A DNA stretch of 64,000 nucleotides from Imperialibacter sp040222815. Its GTDB lineage: Bacteria; Bacteroidota; Bacteroidia; Cytophagales; Cyclobacteriaceae. The notes below the pieces were generated by a model. That model was not told where the DNA came from and ran no database searches. It saw nothing but the letters and a program-made list of their open reading frames with translations. The stretch's first letter is position 1; each line of letters begins with the position of its first letter. The position numbers and the translations under genes are program-made. Below, one piece after another: positions 45,174 to 54,100 of the stretch. The stretch is taken from the NCBI RefSeq assembly GCF_040222815.1, contig NZ_JAVKCH010000057.1, positions 248,001 through 312,000 of the forward strand. The letters are read 5' to 3'.

Positions 45174-46597
45174 TGTATATCTTAAAATGCCTCGCCGTTA
45201 CCGTCGCTTTGGGTTTGACCCTTGTTTCCTGTAAAAAAACTAAAACCGACGCCCCGGAAAGAACTTCGCTAGACTCAACGCTCGCTCCGCCGGCTTCAAG
45301 ACTGACCATCCCTCTCAGCTTTAGCCTCGATAAGGTAGAAACCCTTATCAATGAAAAAATCGATGGCACTTTTTTAAAAAAGAGAGTAGCGGTCAATGCT
45401 AACGATAGCCTTTACTTTGAGCTTACGAAGCAACAGCCCATTATATTAAGCTGGAAAGCACCAGACCTTCGCTATCGGGCTCATCTGAAAGTTTCAGGTC
45501 AATACATGAAGAATATTTTGGGCGTGAAAATCCAAAATCAAACGCCGATAGAATTTGAATTGGAACTGCTCTTTAAAACGGAGCTTGGTTTTGAAAATGA
45601 CTGGAGCATCAGACCGAGAACGGTTATTGAGGAGATCGTCTGGAAAAGCGACCCCGTGATGAATCTGGGAATTACTACCATCAATTTCCGAAAACCTGTC
45701 GAGAAAGCGCTGAACGACCACCAGGACAGCCTTACACTGAAGCTGGATGGTTTTATGAAAGAGACCATCGACACGAGAAAAATCATTGAAAAAATCTGGA
45801 GCGACTTGCAGCAACCGATCCGACTAAAAAAGGATGAGCCAAGGATTTGGCTGCTGGCCAAAGCCGAGACGCTGAAAGCAAGATGGACTCGTGGCCCTGA
45901 AAGACAAATTACAGCGCAAGCGGAATTGACGGCTCAAATATCAACCCTCGTGGAAGGAGATGACCTGACCGTTGCGCCTGTGCCATTACCTGAGTTTAGT
46001 TTTCAAACAGACCATCAGGACAGTCTGGTGGCAAGTGTGCTGTGTACGCTTCCATTTGACAGGGTCAACAAATACAGTAGAAAAAAACTTGTAGGAATGA
46101 AGATCGATTCGGCAGGTTATTCGGCGCAAATCAAGGATGTGGAGGTATACGGCACGGAGGATGGCTTGGCCGTGAAGCTGGGGTTGACAGGCGATGTGAG
46201 GGGCGACGTGTATCTTCAGGGAAGGCCGGTGATAGACCGGGCATCCAAAAGCTTTCGGATAGAAGACTTTGACTTTGTGGTAGATTCTGATGATGCCGTT
46301 CTGGCTTCTGCCGATTGGCTTCTCCATAGTTCCATAAAGGTGATGGTTGAAAGGCAGCTTACCTATGAACTCCAACCCTATGCCGACATGATCCCCATGC
46401 TCATCACAAGCGGGATAGAAAAGGGAAAGCTAGCGGAAAAACTGGAGGTGTATATTGATTCATGGGAGATTGTGCCACTGGCTACTCTTATTACTTCTAA
46501 AGACCTTCAAATGATTATTCAGGTGAGAGGCATGGCCGAAATAAGGCTACAGGAAATACGAAAAGATAGTACGCAACAAAAGGCGATCAGCCAATAG
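45173..46597 (+). CDS. DUF4403-family lipoprotein
   Basis: The protein has 474 residues with a signal sequence and lipobox (LTLVSCKKT, Cys20). The mature protein has strands of the DUF4403 pattern: PLSFSLDKVETLINEKI, a mid-region KIIEKIWSDLQQPI, and C-terminal repeats with DVEVYGTEDGLAVKLGLTG. This resembles lipid-binding tubular (BPI/TULIP-like) proteins, but that is inferred from amphipathic strands alone. The ATG overlaps the thiolase stop (TAATG), so translation is coupled. Confidence 0.78.
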   Translation: MYILKCLAVTVALGLTLVSCKKTKTDAPERTSLDSTLAPPASRLTIPLSFSLDKVETLINEKIDGTFLKKRVAVNANDSLYFELTKQQPIILSWKAPDLRYRAHLKVSGQYMKNILGVKIQNQTPIEFELELLFKTELGFENDWSIRPRTVIEEIVWKSDPVMNLGITTINFRKPVEKALNDHQDSLTLKLDGFMKETIDTRKIIEKIWSDLQQPIRLKKDEPRIWLLAKAETLKARWTRGPERQITAQAELTAQISTLVEGDDLTVAPVPLPEFSFQTDHQDSLVASVLCTLPFDRVNKYSRKKLVGMKIDSAGYSAQIKDVEVYGTEDGLAVKLGLTGDVRGDVYLQGRPVIDRASKSFRIEDFDFVVDSDDAVLASADWLLHSSIKVMVERQLTYELQPYADMIPMLITSGIEKGKLAEKLEVYIDSWEIVPLATLITSKDLQMIIQVRGMAEIRLQEIRKDSTQQKAISQ

Positions 46598-46707
46598 AGA
46601 ACTTCGTGTTTATTTGCCTTACATAATCCTAAATAAACGTCTATATTTACTCTGCATGCATACTAAAGGTCTGGGGCGTTTCCCGGCGATTCTTAATTCA
46701 ATTTATC

Positions 46708-48843
46708 ATGGCTTCAAAAGCACAACACTCCTTTCTGACTCTTGAAAAACACGGCGACGTAGGCGTGATCTGGATGGATTTGCCCGGAGAAGAGTGGAAC
46801 AAGATTTCCATTGACACTGAGGCGCAATTTCGGGAGGTAATGCAGCAGATTGAGGCAGACACAGGCCTTAAAGCCTCGGTGCTGATAAGCCGGAAGAAGG
46901 GTTTTATGGCTGGTGCCGATATCGAGAAGTTTCTGAAAATGAAGCCAGGCGAATCGAAAGCAACTGCGCAGGCTGGCCATGCTATGCTGCGTGACCTGGA
47001 AGACTCCAAAAAGCCTTGTGTGGCAGCCATTCATGGTGCTTGTATGGGCGGGGGTTTGGAAATCAGCCTGGCTTGTGCCGGACGAGTGGCCAGTAACCAC
47101 AGCAGCACTATAATGGCATTGCCAGAAGTAAAGCTGGGTCTTTTGCCCGGCCTGGGGGGCACTTACCGGCTCCCAAAACTCGTAGGTGTGCAGAATGCCC
47201 TTAGCATGATTCTGACGGGAAGAAATGTTTACGCTTTTCCAGCCCTGAAAATGGGGCTTGTGGATGAGCTGGTTTATCAACCAAAGCTACTTGATGCGGC
47301 TGTCAAATTTGCCAGAAAGTTGGCGACTGGTCAGTACAGGAGAAAAAGCAAAATGCCCCTGGCTTCAAAGGTGCTTGAAAGCAACCCGCTGACCCGGGGA
47401 ATTATTTTCAGCCAGGCAACAAAAATGATGCTTCGCCAAACTAGCGGCAACTACCCTGCTCCTTACAAGATACTCGAGTCAGTTAAGTACGGATTGAGCC
47501 ATACCCGGGCGCAGGCTGCCGAAAAAGAGACTGAACTCTTCGATCAACTGCTTCAGTCTCCAGAAGCTTTTCAGCTGATCAACATCTTTTTTGCTATGAA
47601 TGCGCTGCGCAAAAACCCGATGAAAGCGCTTGCCAGGCCAGTGAAAACTTTAGGAGTTTTGGGTGCTGGCCTCATGGGCGAAGGCATAGCGGAAGTCACA
47701 GTTCAAAATGGCACCGATATATTGCTGAAAGACTTACAGGAGCCAGCATTGGCCCAGGCCAAAAAGAACATATGGGCTGTGCTGATAAAAAAGATGAAAA
47801 CAAGAGCTATCACCAAAGCAGATGCCGAAACCATAATTAATAAGGTACACACAACGACTACATACGAGGGATTCCACAAAGCGGATGTGATCATAGAGGC
47901 TGTGTTTGAAGACATTAATATTAAGCACAAAGTGCTGAAAGAGACTGAAGCCGCTATTCGCAAGGATTGCGTATTTGCGTCCAACACTTCCGCATTGCCG
48001 ATTACGAAAATCGCTGAAGCCTCCTCCCGGCCGGAGACAGTCATTGGCATGCATTATTTCTCGCCAGTGCCCAAAATGCCCCTGTTGGAGATAGTTGTTA
48101 CGGGTAAAACAGCCGATTGGGTAACCGCCACAGTGCTGGAAGTTGGTGTGAAGCAGGGCAAAACTTGTATTGTAGTGAAAGACGGCCCGGGCTTCTATAC
48201 TACCCGTATCCTGGCTCCCTTCATCAATGAAGCGCTGCTGCTCATGCAAGAAGGAGCCGATCCGCTACAAATGGACAAGGCAATGAAGAAATTCGGCTTT
48301 CCTGTCGGACCGATTACATTGATAGATGAGGTAGGTATTGACGTGGGTGCTCATATCAACAAAGGCGATTTGGAAGCTTTCTTCAACAAGCGGGGAGCGA
48401 AGAGTTCCGACTTACTGAATAAACTTGCAGAAGCTGGCTTTAAGGGGCGCAAGAACCGAAAGGGTTTTCTACAGTACGATGAGAAGACCGGCAAGAAACT
48501 GAGGGGCAAAGTGAATGAGGAGGCGTTGCGCTTTTTTGAAAGCCGGGGAAACAAAGCCTTTAAAGATTCCGAAATACAGGAGAGGTTGTCATTGATTATG
48601 ATCAATGAAGCGATTTATTGCCTGCAGGAAGGCATATTGAAAGAACCAAGAGACGGAGACATCGGGGCTGTTTTTGGGTTGGGCTTCCCTCCTTTTCTGG
48701 GTGGCCCGTTCCGATACGTCGATGTCAAAGGAGCCAAAACTATTGTTGAGAAGATGACTCAGCTGGAGAAAGAAATAGGTGCCAGGTTCAAGCCAGCGGG
48801 AATGCTCGTGGAGCAGGCGGAGAAAGGTAAGACGTTTTATTAG
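46708..48843 (+). CDS. Bifunctional enoyl-CoA hydratase / 3-hydroxyacyl-CoA dehydrogenase (FadJ-like)
   Basis: A 711-residue fatty-acid oxidation enzyme. The N-terminal crotonase domain (about 1-190) contains KGFMAGADIEKF and the oxyanion/catalytic region HGACMGGGLEISLAC with ALPEVKLGLLPGLGGT. The NAD-binding dehydrogenase domain begins at about 312 (LGVLGAGLMGEGIAEV) and contains HYFSPVPKMPLLEIV. Two C-terminal helical domains follow (KKFGFPVGPITLIDEVGIDV). The length matches E. coli FadJ (714). It acts before the thiolase at 43875. Confidence 0.93.
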   Translation: MASKAQHSFLTLEKHGDVGVIWMDLPGEEWNKISIDTEAQFREVMQQIEADTGLKASVLISRKKGFMAGADIEKFLKMKPGESKATAQAGHAMLRDLEDSKKPCVAAIHGACMGGGLEISLACAGRVASNHSSTIMALPEVKLGLLPGLGGTYRLPKLVGVQNALSMILTGRNVYAFPALKMGLVDELVYQPKLLDAAVKFARKLATGQYRRKSKMPLASKVLESNPLTRGIIFSQATKMMLRQTSGNYPAPYKILESVKYGLSHTRAQAAEKETELFDQLLQSPEAFQLINIFFAMNALRKNPMKALARPVKTLGVLGAGLMGEGIAEVTVQNGTDILLKDLQEPALAQAKKNIWAVLIKKMKTRAITKADAETIINKVHTTTTYEGFHKADVIIEAVFEDINIKHKVLKETEAAIRKDCVFASNTSALPITKIAEASSRPETVIGMHYFSPVPKMPLLEIVVTGKTADWVTATVLEVGVKQGKTCIVVKDGPGFYTTRILAPFINEALLLMQEGADPLQMDKAMKKFGFPVGPITLIDEVGIDVGAHINKGDLEAFFNKRGAKSSDLLNKLAEAGFKGRKNRKGFLQYDEKTGKKLRGKVNEEALRFFESRGNKAFKDSEIQERLSLIMINEAIYCLQEGILKEPRDGDIGAVFGLGFPPFLGGPFRYVDVKGAKTIVEKMTQLEKEIGARFKPAGMLVEQAEKGKTFY

Positions 48844-48859
48844 CAGATAAGGTAGATAG

Positions 48860-48976
48860 TTCAAGTGTCTCGCTTGGGCTTTGCGTACGTCGTACCCACA
48901 GCGAAGGCACAGGCTGGTGGCACGACGAACAAAGTACCGAAAGCTGAATAGAACTTGATCCAGGCGGACGCTTGAA
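48860..48976. repeat. Imperfect inverted repeat, possible small palindromic element
   Basis: TTCAAGTGTCTCGCTTGG (48860-48877) and the complement of 48960-48976 (TTCAAGCGTCCGCCTGG) match at about 14 of 17 positions. Inside, GCTTTGCGTACGTCGT is partly mirrored by the complement of ACGACGAACAAAGTACCGAAAGC. The whole segment could fold as one long hairpin, as REP/BIME-like or MITE-like elements do. It fills the gap between the FadJ-like and SCP2 genes. No coding potential is seen in it. Confidence 0.4.
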
Positions 48977-49033
48977 TCATTGGGGAGAATTTATATAAGA
49001 AAGACAAATAGCATTAGATACCTACAAGAAACC

Positions 49034-49372
49034 ATGGAAACCAAACCAGAGATAGCACGGGAAATAGTTTTGTCACTACAGGATCGCTTCAGGCCTGAAA
49101 AATTGGAAGAAGGATTTGAAACGGTATTTCACTTTGATATTGAAGGAAAGAATGGTGGGCAATTTACCGCAGTAATAGAAAAAGGAGCCTGCCGTGTCAG
49201 CCAGGGACTGGAGGGCGAAGCCAAATGCACGATAAAGACAAGCGATGCTGTGTATGAAGAAATTGAGCTGGGAAAGCGCAGCGCCGAAATGGCCTTCATG
49301 ATGGGCAAAATCAAGGTCAGTGACCTGAACGAGATGCTGAAGTTTACGAAGCTGTTTAGGCGGCTGTTTTAG
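49034..49372 (+). CDS. SCP2 sterol-binding-domain protein
   Basis: A 112-residue protein covering one SCP2 domain: KLEEGFETVFHFDIEGKNGGQFTAVIEKG, then GACRVSQGLEGEAKCTIKTSD and the C-terminal KRSAEMAFMMGKIKVSDL (these are consecutive landmarks, not one motif). SCP2 domains bind acyl-CoA or lipids and often sit beside beta-oxidation genes, as here. The ATG at 49034 opens the domain. Upstream in-frame codons come from the inverted-repeat region and are unlikely to be translated. Confidence 0.8.
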   Translation: METKPEIAREIVLSLQDRFRPEKLEEGFETVFHFDIEGKNGGQFTAVIEKGACRVSQGLEGEAKCTIKTSDAVYEEIELGKRSAEMAFMMGKIKVSDLNEMLKFTKLFRRLF

Positions 49373-49468
49373 GCAGCCAAAGCAGCGGGAGGGATTTGAA
49401 CCTAGTACTTTCCTGAATAGACTTTTATATTGAAACGAACTTATCGTTGTAATCTAGAATGAGCACCT

Positions 49469-50116
49469 ATGTTGTTAAACGGCATTAAAGCCACATTTCT
49501 TTTCTCGACCCTAATTCTGCTGGTTAAATGCCAACCTAAGGAGGAATTAACTGAATTGATATACACCAACCAGTTTGACCAAGCCGAATTGGGTGATATA
49601 GAAGGAGGTAAATATTTTGAATTTAACGGGGATGGGGTTGTTGGCCCGTATAACAGAGATGGTTTTAGTCTCGACCTCTCAGATCTTCCGAAGCATGATT
49701 TTCTGGATGTGACCTTCACTTTGTTGTTGCACGATTCCTGGGACGGCAACGCCGGTGGAGACGATGGCCCGGATCGGTGGTATATGGAACTGGACGACGC
49801 TCGTATCATGGACGTCACTTTTTCGAATAGCCCTTGCGTAAGCACCTACTGCCTTTTTCAATCTTACCCAAAGCGCTTTCCCGACTTCAGCAATCCCAGA
49901 ACAGGCGCTACTCATTTTTTGCCAGGCTTTTGCCACAGGGCCGATCTGTCTGACGGAACCAGCGTGTATCAAATAACAAAGACTATAGCACACACTAGTA
50001 AGACAGCCTTCTTTCAGTTTTATGACCGCTTGGTGCAAACCAATACCGACTATCCGGCCTGCGATGAAAGCTGGTCAATGAGCAGCCTGGAAATCAGGAC
50101 TGTTAGGCTAGAATGA
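49469..50116 (+). CDS. Hypothetical lipoprotein
   Basis: The protein has 215 residues with a short signal sequence ending in LILLVKCQPK, so Cys21 could be lipidated, although Lys before Cys is unusual for a lipobox. The mature region is rich in aromatics, Asp and Gly (LLLHDSWDGNAGGDDGPDRW) and contains five further cysteines. The HDSWDGN-type sequence recurs in extracellular beta-sandwich proteins that bind ligands or calcium. I do not recognise a defined family. It stands alone. Confidence 0.55.
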   Translation: MLLNGIKATFLFSTLILLVKCQPKEELTELIYTNQFDQAELGDIEGGKYFEFNGDGVVGPYNRDGFSLDLSDLPKHDFLDVTFTLLLHDSWDGNAGGDDGPDRWYMELDDARIMDVTFSNSPCVSTYCLFQSYPKRFPDFSNPRTGATHFLPGFCHRADLSDGTSVYQITKTIAHTSKTAFFQFYDRLVQTNTDYPACDESWSMSSLEIRTVRLE

Positions 50117-50429
50117 TAGGGAAGGACAGCAAGCTAAACTAAATACATATCTAGTTTAACGGTATGTCTTCACACCGGCCAAAGCCATGGCAATAGATCG
50201 CTTTATCTTAACGCAGTCTTTTTTTGATGCAAAGGCACAACTCCAAACCGCCACTTACTGTAAATTCCTTCATATCAATCTATTCCTATTTTTCTTATAT
50301 CCTCAAGTCGGGTATTTCCAACTTTCCCAAATAAATCTTTTTCCCTCCTGTAACCTTCCGTACCTTTTTTGGTAACCAAACCAAATCGATCGGAAAAGCT
50401 TGCAAAATCGCCTGACCAAAACTGTGGAG
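50117..50429. other. Intergenic region before second ECF sigma operon
   Basis: The region is 313 bases long. TAAACTA (50135-50141) and TAGTTTA (50152-50158) form a weak A+T-rich hairpin that may help end the lipoprotein transcript. Near the sigma gene, TGTAACC (50349-50355) resembles the AAC-type -35 box of ECF promoters and could mean autoregulation, but no clear -10 box follows. A 62-codon frame at 50187-50375 looks non-coding. Confidence 0.3.
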
Positions 50430-50972
50430 ATGATAACGGACGAGTGGCTGATGATTCAGGTGCAAAACGATGACCTGGACTATCTGAAGGATTTGTTTGA
50501 GCGGTACCAGGTACGGCTTTACAATTTCTTTCTCCGCATGACCTTCGATCAGGATGTAAGCGACGATTTGGTGCAGAACGTGTTCATGCGGCTGATGAAA
50601 TACCGCAAATCGTTCAACCCGGAGTACAAATTCAAAACCTGGGTGTACCAGATGGCTCGTAATGTGCACCACGATCACTACCGGAAGAACAAGCAGCTCA
50701 CTGACGATTTTACGAAAGTGGAGAATGTCGCCGACCTGCATCATAGCGATGAGGAAGACGAAATAACCAGGGAGCGGGAGTCGGTACTTTTCCAGGCGCT
50801 CGACAAAATGCCGGAGGACAAAAGAGAGCTGATTGTGCTTGGTAAACTGGAAGGAATGAAGTACGAAGAGATAGCAGAAATAAGAAATACGACGGTTGGC
50901 AATATCAAGGTGCAAATGCACCGGGCCATCCAGCAACTGAGAGAAATATATTTCAATCATGCAGAAAACTAA
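50430..50972 (+). CDS. ECF-type RNA polymerase sigma factor
   Basis: A 180-residue ECF sigma factor. Region 2 includes LFERYQVRLYNFFLRM, DVSDDLVQNVFMRLMKYR and FKTWVYQMARNVHHDHYRK. Region 4 includes KMPEDKRELIVLGKLEGMKYEEIAEI and the helix-turn-helix NTTVGNIKVQMHRAI. The ATG at 50430 was preferred to a TTG ten codons upstream. The anti-sigma gene overlaps its 3' end by 14 bases, and two DUF4097 genes follow, so all four probably form one operon. Confidence 0.92.
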   Translation: MITDEWLMIQVQNDDLDYLKDLFERYQVRLYNFFLRMTFDQDVSDDLVQNVFMRLMKYRKSFNPEYKFKTWVYQMARNVHHDHYRKNKQLTDDFTKVENVADLHHSDEEDEITRERESVLFQALDKMPEDKRELIVLGKLEGMKYEEIAEIRNTTVGNIKVQMHRAIQQLREIYFNHAEN

Positions 50973-51756
50973 CAAACATATAGAGGAGCTTTTGCCGGAG
51001 TACATCAGCGGAATGCTTTCAAAAAATCAGGAGGAAGCAGTGAAGCTTCACCTTGATGAGTGTGCAAGTTGTAGACAGGCCTATGAGCAGGAATTGAAGC
51101 TGGAACAAGAGTTTTCTCTGGTGAAGCCAGCTCAACCGGGCCAAAAACTCAAAAAGGATGTGTTTGCCATGATTGAGGAGGAGAAGAAAGGCTTGCATTC
51201 AAGTCCGAAAGCGAGACAAGCGTTTCTCTTCTCCTGGCAAACCATGTCGAGAGTGGCTGCAGCGGTGTTGCTGGTAGCCATGGGTTATTGGTGGGGAAAT
51301 AAAGGTGAGCCGCAAGTAACCGATAACAATCAGGTAGCCGAAATGAAGGAAGAAATCGGTGAGATAAAAGAAATGCTCATGTTAGCCAATCTGAAAGCGC
51401 AACGCCCAAGCGAACGAATACAGGCGGTGAGTCAGGTCGAAAGCTACAACAAGGTTGACCCAAAGCTGATTGAAGCGCTGGTGACCACACTGAATACCGA
51501 TGCCAGCCCCAATGTGCGGCTGGCGGCAGCCAATGCATTGCAGAAGTTTGCCACTGCCAACAGCACAGTGAGAGCCGAGCTGGTTCGCTCTCTGGAATTT
51601 CAGACGGAGCCGATTGTTCAGATCTCCCTCATCAACATGATGGTGGAACTCGAAGAAAAGAGTGCGGTGAACAAGTTGAAATCGCTGATTGACAACACAG
51701 AGACGCTACCTGAAGTGAGAAAACAAGCCCAGTTGGGCATAGAAGTATTGATATAA
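50959..51756 (+). CDS. Zinc-finger anti-sigma factor with HEAT-like repeats
   Basis: The protein has 265 residues. The zinc-binding anti-sigma motif H-x3-C-x2-C is formed by His31, Cys35 and Cys38 (LHLDECASCRQ). One membrane helix follows (about 97-112, RVAAAVLLVAMGYWW). The outer part (about 150-260) has HEAT-like helical repeats (LIEALVTTLNTDASPNVRLA, RAELVRSLEFQTEPIVQISL). The cytoplasmic part would hold the sigma factor, and the repeats could sense an envelope partner. Overlap with the sigma gene implies coupled translation. Confidence 0.88.
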   Translation: MQKTNKHIEELLPEYISGMLSKNQEEAVKLHLDECASCRQAYEQELKLEQEFSLVKPAQPGQKLKKDVFAMIEEEKKGLHSSPKARQAFLFSWQTMSRVAAAVLLVAMGYWWGNKGEPQVTDNNQVAEMKEEIGEIKEMLMLANLKAQRPSERIQAVSQVESYNKVDPKLIEALVTTLNTDASPNVRLAAANALQKFATANSTVRAELVRSLEFQTEPIVQISLINMMVELEEKSAVNKLKSLIDNTETLPEVRKQAQLGIEVLI

Positions 51757-51794
51757 AGCATTCAATAATTGATAAGCATAAAAAATAAAGGACA

Positions 51795-52655
51795 ATGAAA
51801 ACAATCAAATTATTTACAGCAGTGTTGGCGCTGACAATGGTTAGTCAGCTTCCAGCAAAATCTCAGGAACTGGCGAGGCTGGCCAAGGTCGACAGACGAG
51901 ACATGAGCCCCTTCGGTGAGAGAGAAGGCCAAACCAAGGAATTCAAATTTAAGGTTCCAGGCTCTCCAGAGCAGTACACACTGAAAGTGTCCAACCTACA
52001 AACCGATATTACTTTTGAGGCTTATTCCGGTACGGAACTGGTCATTACCGCCCTTGATTACGAAGGGATTCCGGAAAAGGCCAAAGGACTGAAACCACTT
52101 TCAGCGACCGGGCCCGACAACACGGAGATAGGGTTAAACCTCAAGACGGAAGGAAATGTCATCTTGCTTTCAGGAGCAGGCAAGGCGGCCAGCGACTCTG
52201 ATTACATAATCAAGATGCCGACTGCCATGGGATTGTCCTACGAGCAGGAATCATGGCACGGAGGAGGAGACTTTGTAGTGAAGGGTCTTAGTGGCGAAGT
52301 TAATGTGCAGTCGAAAAACTCCGACATCATCTTGACCGACGTATCGGGCCCGATAGTGGCAAACACAGTGAGTGGCGACATTAGCATTGTTTTCAGCAAA
52401 ATGAATGCAACCAAGCCGACTTCCCTGGCCGCCACAAGTGGCGATATTGATATTACCATGCCCTCCGATGCAAAAGTTAACTTTAAGCTAAGCGTGGTAT
52501 CTGGTGAAATCTATACTGACCTTGATTTAAAGTTTGCTGAAAAGGAAGGCCTCAAGTCGTGGGGAGGCATGAATGCCAACCCAACGTTTAACGGTGGCGG
52601 TGTTGAAATATCGCTCCGGGCGGTAAGTGGTGATATTTTTCTAAGGAAGAAATAA
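51795..52655 (+). CDS. DUF4097-family secreted beta-repeat protein (first copy)
   Basis: The protein has 286 residues with a signal peptide ending near PAKSQ. The C-terminal half shows the DUF4097 pattern of short strands with Ser-Gly-Asp/Glu turns: NTVSGDISIVF, ATSGDIDITMP, VVSGEIYTDL, RAVSGDIFLRKK. These probably stack into a right-handed beta-helix in the periplasm or at the surface. In Bacteroidota such genes often follow ECF sigma/anti-sigma pairs, as here. The function is unknown; it is likely a target or sensor of that system. Confidence 0.82.
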   Translation: MKTIKLFTAVLALTMVSQLPAKSQELARLAKVDRRDMSPFGEREGQTKEFKFKVPGSPEQYTLKVSNLQTDITFEAYSGTELVITALDYEGIPEKAKGLKPLSATGPDNTEIGLNLKTEGNVILLSGAGKAASDSDYIIKMPTAMGLSYEQESWHGGGDFVVKGLSGEVNVQSKNSDIILTDVSGPIVANTVSGDISIVFSKMNATKPTSLAATSGDIDITMPSDAKVNFKLSVVSGEIYTDLDLKFAEKEGLKSWGGMNANPTFNGGGVEISLRAVSGDIFLRKK

Positions 52656-52662
52656 TTCAGCC

Positions 52663-53331
52663 ATGAAAGCCATAGCAATGGGTTTGGTCATGCTTCTGGG
52701 AAGCGTGACCTCCCTCCTGGCCCAATACATCACCGAAGCCAATAGCCCGGTGAGAGCAGGCCAGAAGATATACCTTGAGTTTGATTTCTCGTCGGTGATA
52801 AAGATTAATCACTGGGATCAACAGGAAGCAAAGGCAGTGTTAAGTGTGGAGGAAAAAGAAGACTGGCCCACGCCTGAGTTCACGATCAGCGTAGACAATA
52901 CTACCTCGGCACTGAGCATCTACACGAAAAAGCAACAGTTTGAGGACTACTGGAAGAAGCAAAGAAGTGGCCGGGAAAACTGTTACTGTTCCACTCCCAC
53001 TATGACGGTGGAGGTGTGGTTACCAAAAGGGGTCGATATTGGCGTGAAAAGCATCAGCGCCGACATTGAAACTACCTTTGAAGGCGGTGAGCTGACCCTT
53101 GAGACCATCTCTGGTGATGTAGACATCAAGCTGCCAGCCTCACAAAACGTTTCGTTGAAGGCGTCAACTATTTCTGGCGACATCTATAGCGACCTGACCT
53201 TCGAGTACCTTGATGGCGGGAAAGGGCTGAAAGAGATTGTCGGGGTCAAGCTGGACGCCAAATTGAACAACGGAGGGAAGAATCTTCAGCTCAAGTCGAT
53301 CAGCGGAGACATACTTCTTCGGAGACTGTAG
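52663..53331 (+). CDS. DUF4097-family secreted beta-repeat protein (second copy)
   Basis: The protein has 222 residues with a signal peptide ending near LLAQ. The same Ser-Gly-Asp turns occur (SISADIETTF, TISGDVDIKLP, TISGDIYSDLTF, SISGDILLRRL). It starts 7 bases after the first copy and shares its C-terminal ending (SGDIxLRR), so the two probably arose by duplication. It contains a Cys pair (NCYCSTPT) that the first copy lacks. Confidence 0.82.
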   Translation: MKAIAMGLVMLLGSVTSLLAQYITEANSPVRAGQKIYLEFDFSSVIKINHWDQQEAKAVLSVEEKEDWPTPEFTISVDNTTSALSIYTKKQQFEDYWKKQRSGRENCYCSTPTMTVEVWLPKGVDIGVKSISADIETTFEGGELTLETISGDVDIKLPASQNVSLKASTISGDIYSDLTFEYLDGGKGLKEIVGVKLDAKLNNGGKNLQLKSISGDILLRRL

Positions 53332-53358
53332 CACATTTACATTGATAAGCATTGATAG

Positions 53359-53380
53359 AGGGCCTTCATGGCCCTTTATT
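53359..53380 (+). terminator. Terminator after the ECF/DUF4097 operon
   Basis: AGGGCC and GGCCCT form a 6-bp G+C-rich stem around TTCAT, followed by TTATT. It is short but well placed, 28 bases after the last gene. Confidence 0.5.
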
Positions 53381-53400
53381 GGTTTATGGGGGTTTTCATC

Positions 53401-53430
53401 TTGTTTTCGGGAAACCTTCAATTATCTTTG
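53401..53430 (+). promoter_or_regulatory. Promoter of the cysCDNQ operon
   Basis: TTG (53401-53403), a 19-base spacer and TATCTTTG (53423-53430) match the Bacteroidota -33/-7 consensus in sequence and spacing. Transcription should start near 53436, about 55 bases before cysC. Confidence 0.6.
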
Positions 53431-53491
53431 TGCCTCAATTCTATACTAACCCAATAGAGAATATAGTTAATTCATTTTTCCTGCTTCAAAT

Positions 53492-54100
53492 ATGTCTGCT
53501 GATTCGGTTTCAGAAAATATAATTCCGCACAAGCACAGTATCACTCATGTTGACAGAGTAGAGCGAAATGGCTACCGACCCGTGCTGGTTTGGTTAACTG
53601 GCTTGTCGGGTTCCGGCAAGTCAACATTGGCCAGTGAAGTGGAAAAGGCTCTTTTTACCCAGGGGCTCAACACTTACATTCTCGACGGTGACAATATTCG
53701 GTCAGGCCTCAACAAAGACCTGGATTTTGGTGATGAGGCACGCAAAGAGAATATCCGTCGCATTGGTGAGGTATCGAAGCTTTTCATCGATTCGGGCACT
53801 ATTGTGCTCACGGCATTTATCTCGCCGTTTATTGATGATCGAAAGCAGGCCAAAGACCTGGCTGGGGCGGATAACTTTATAGAAGTATTTGTCGATTGTC
53901 CGCTGGAAGTGTGCGAGCAAAGAGATGTGAAAGGGCTTTATAAAAAGGCTAGAGAAGGGAAAATCAAGAACTTTACCGGGATCGACTCACCTTTTGAGAA
54001 GCCCAAAAGTGCAGATGTGGTAGTAAAAACCAACGAAGAGTCGCTGGAAGTGTGCACAAAAAAGATTTTGGAAGTAGTTTTGAAAAAAATTAAAAATTAA
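53492..54100 (+). CDS. cysC: Adenylylsulfate kinase
   Basis: Phosphorylates APS to PAPS, the universal sulfate donor. The protein has 202 residues. The Walker A motif GLSGSGKST is at about residues 37-45. The family motifs DGDNIRSGLNKDLDF, RRIGEVSKLF and VDCPLEVCEQRDVKGLYKKA are all present. The first 25 residues precede the conserved domain. The gene overlaps cysD by one base (TAATG). It is a separate enzyme, not fused to CysN as in some bacteria. Confidence 0.95.
   Translation: MSADSVSENIIPHKHSITHVDRVERNGYRPVLVWLTGLSGSGKSTLASEVEKALFTQGLNTYILDGDNIRSGLNKDLDFGDEARKENIRRIGEVSKLFIDSGTIVLTAFISPFIDDRKQAKDLAGADNFIEVFVDCPLEVCEQRDVKGLYKKAREGKIKNFTGIDSPFEKPKSADVVVKTNEESLEVCTKKILEVVLKKIKN

Noticed and set aside
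49391..49402. GGGATTTGAACC, complement of a tRNA T-loop sequence (GGTTCAAATCCC)
   Set aside because: Only two of five T-stem pairs form around the loop, and no anticodon or acceptor arm is visible. At most a short tRNA remnant.
50187..50375. 62-codon rightward frame in the gap before the second sigma factor
   Set aside because: No recognisable domain, its composition is unlike neighbouring proteins, and it overlaps likely promoter sequence.
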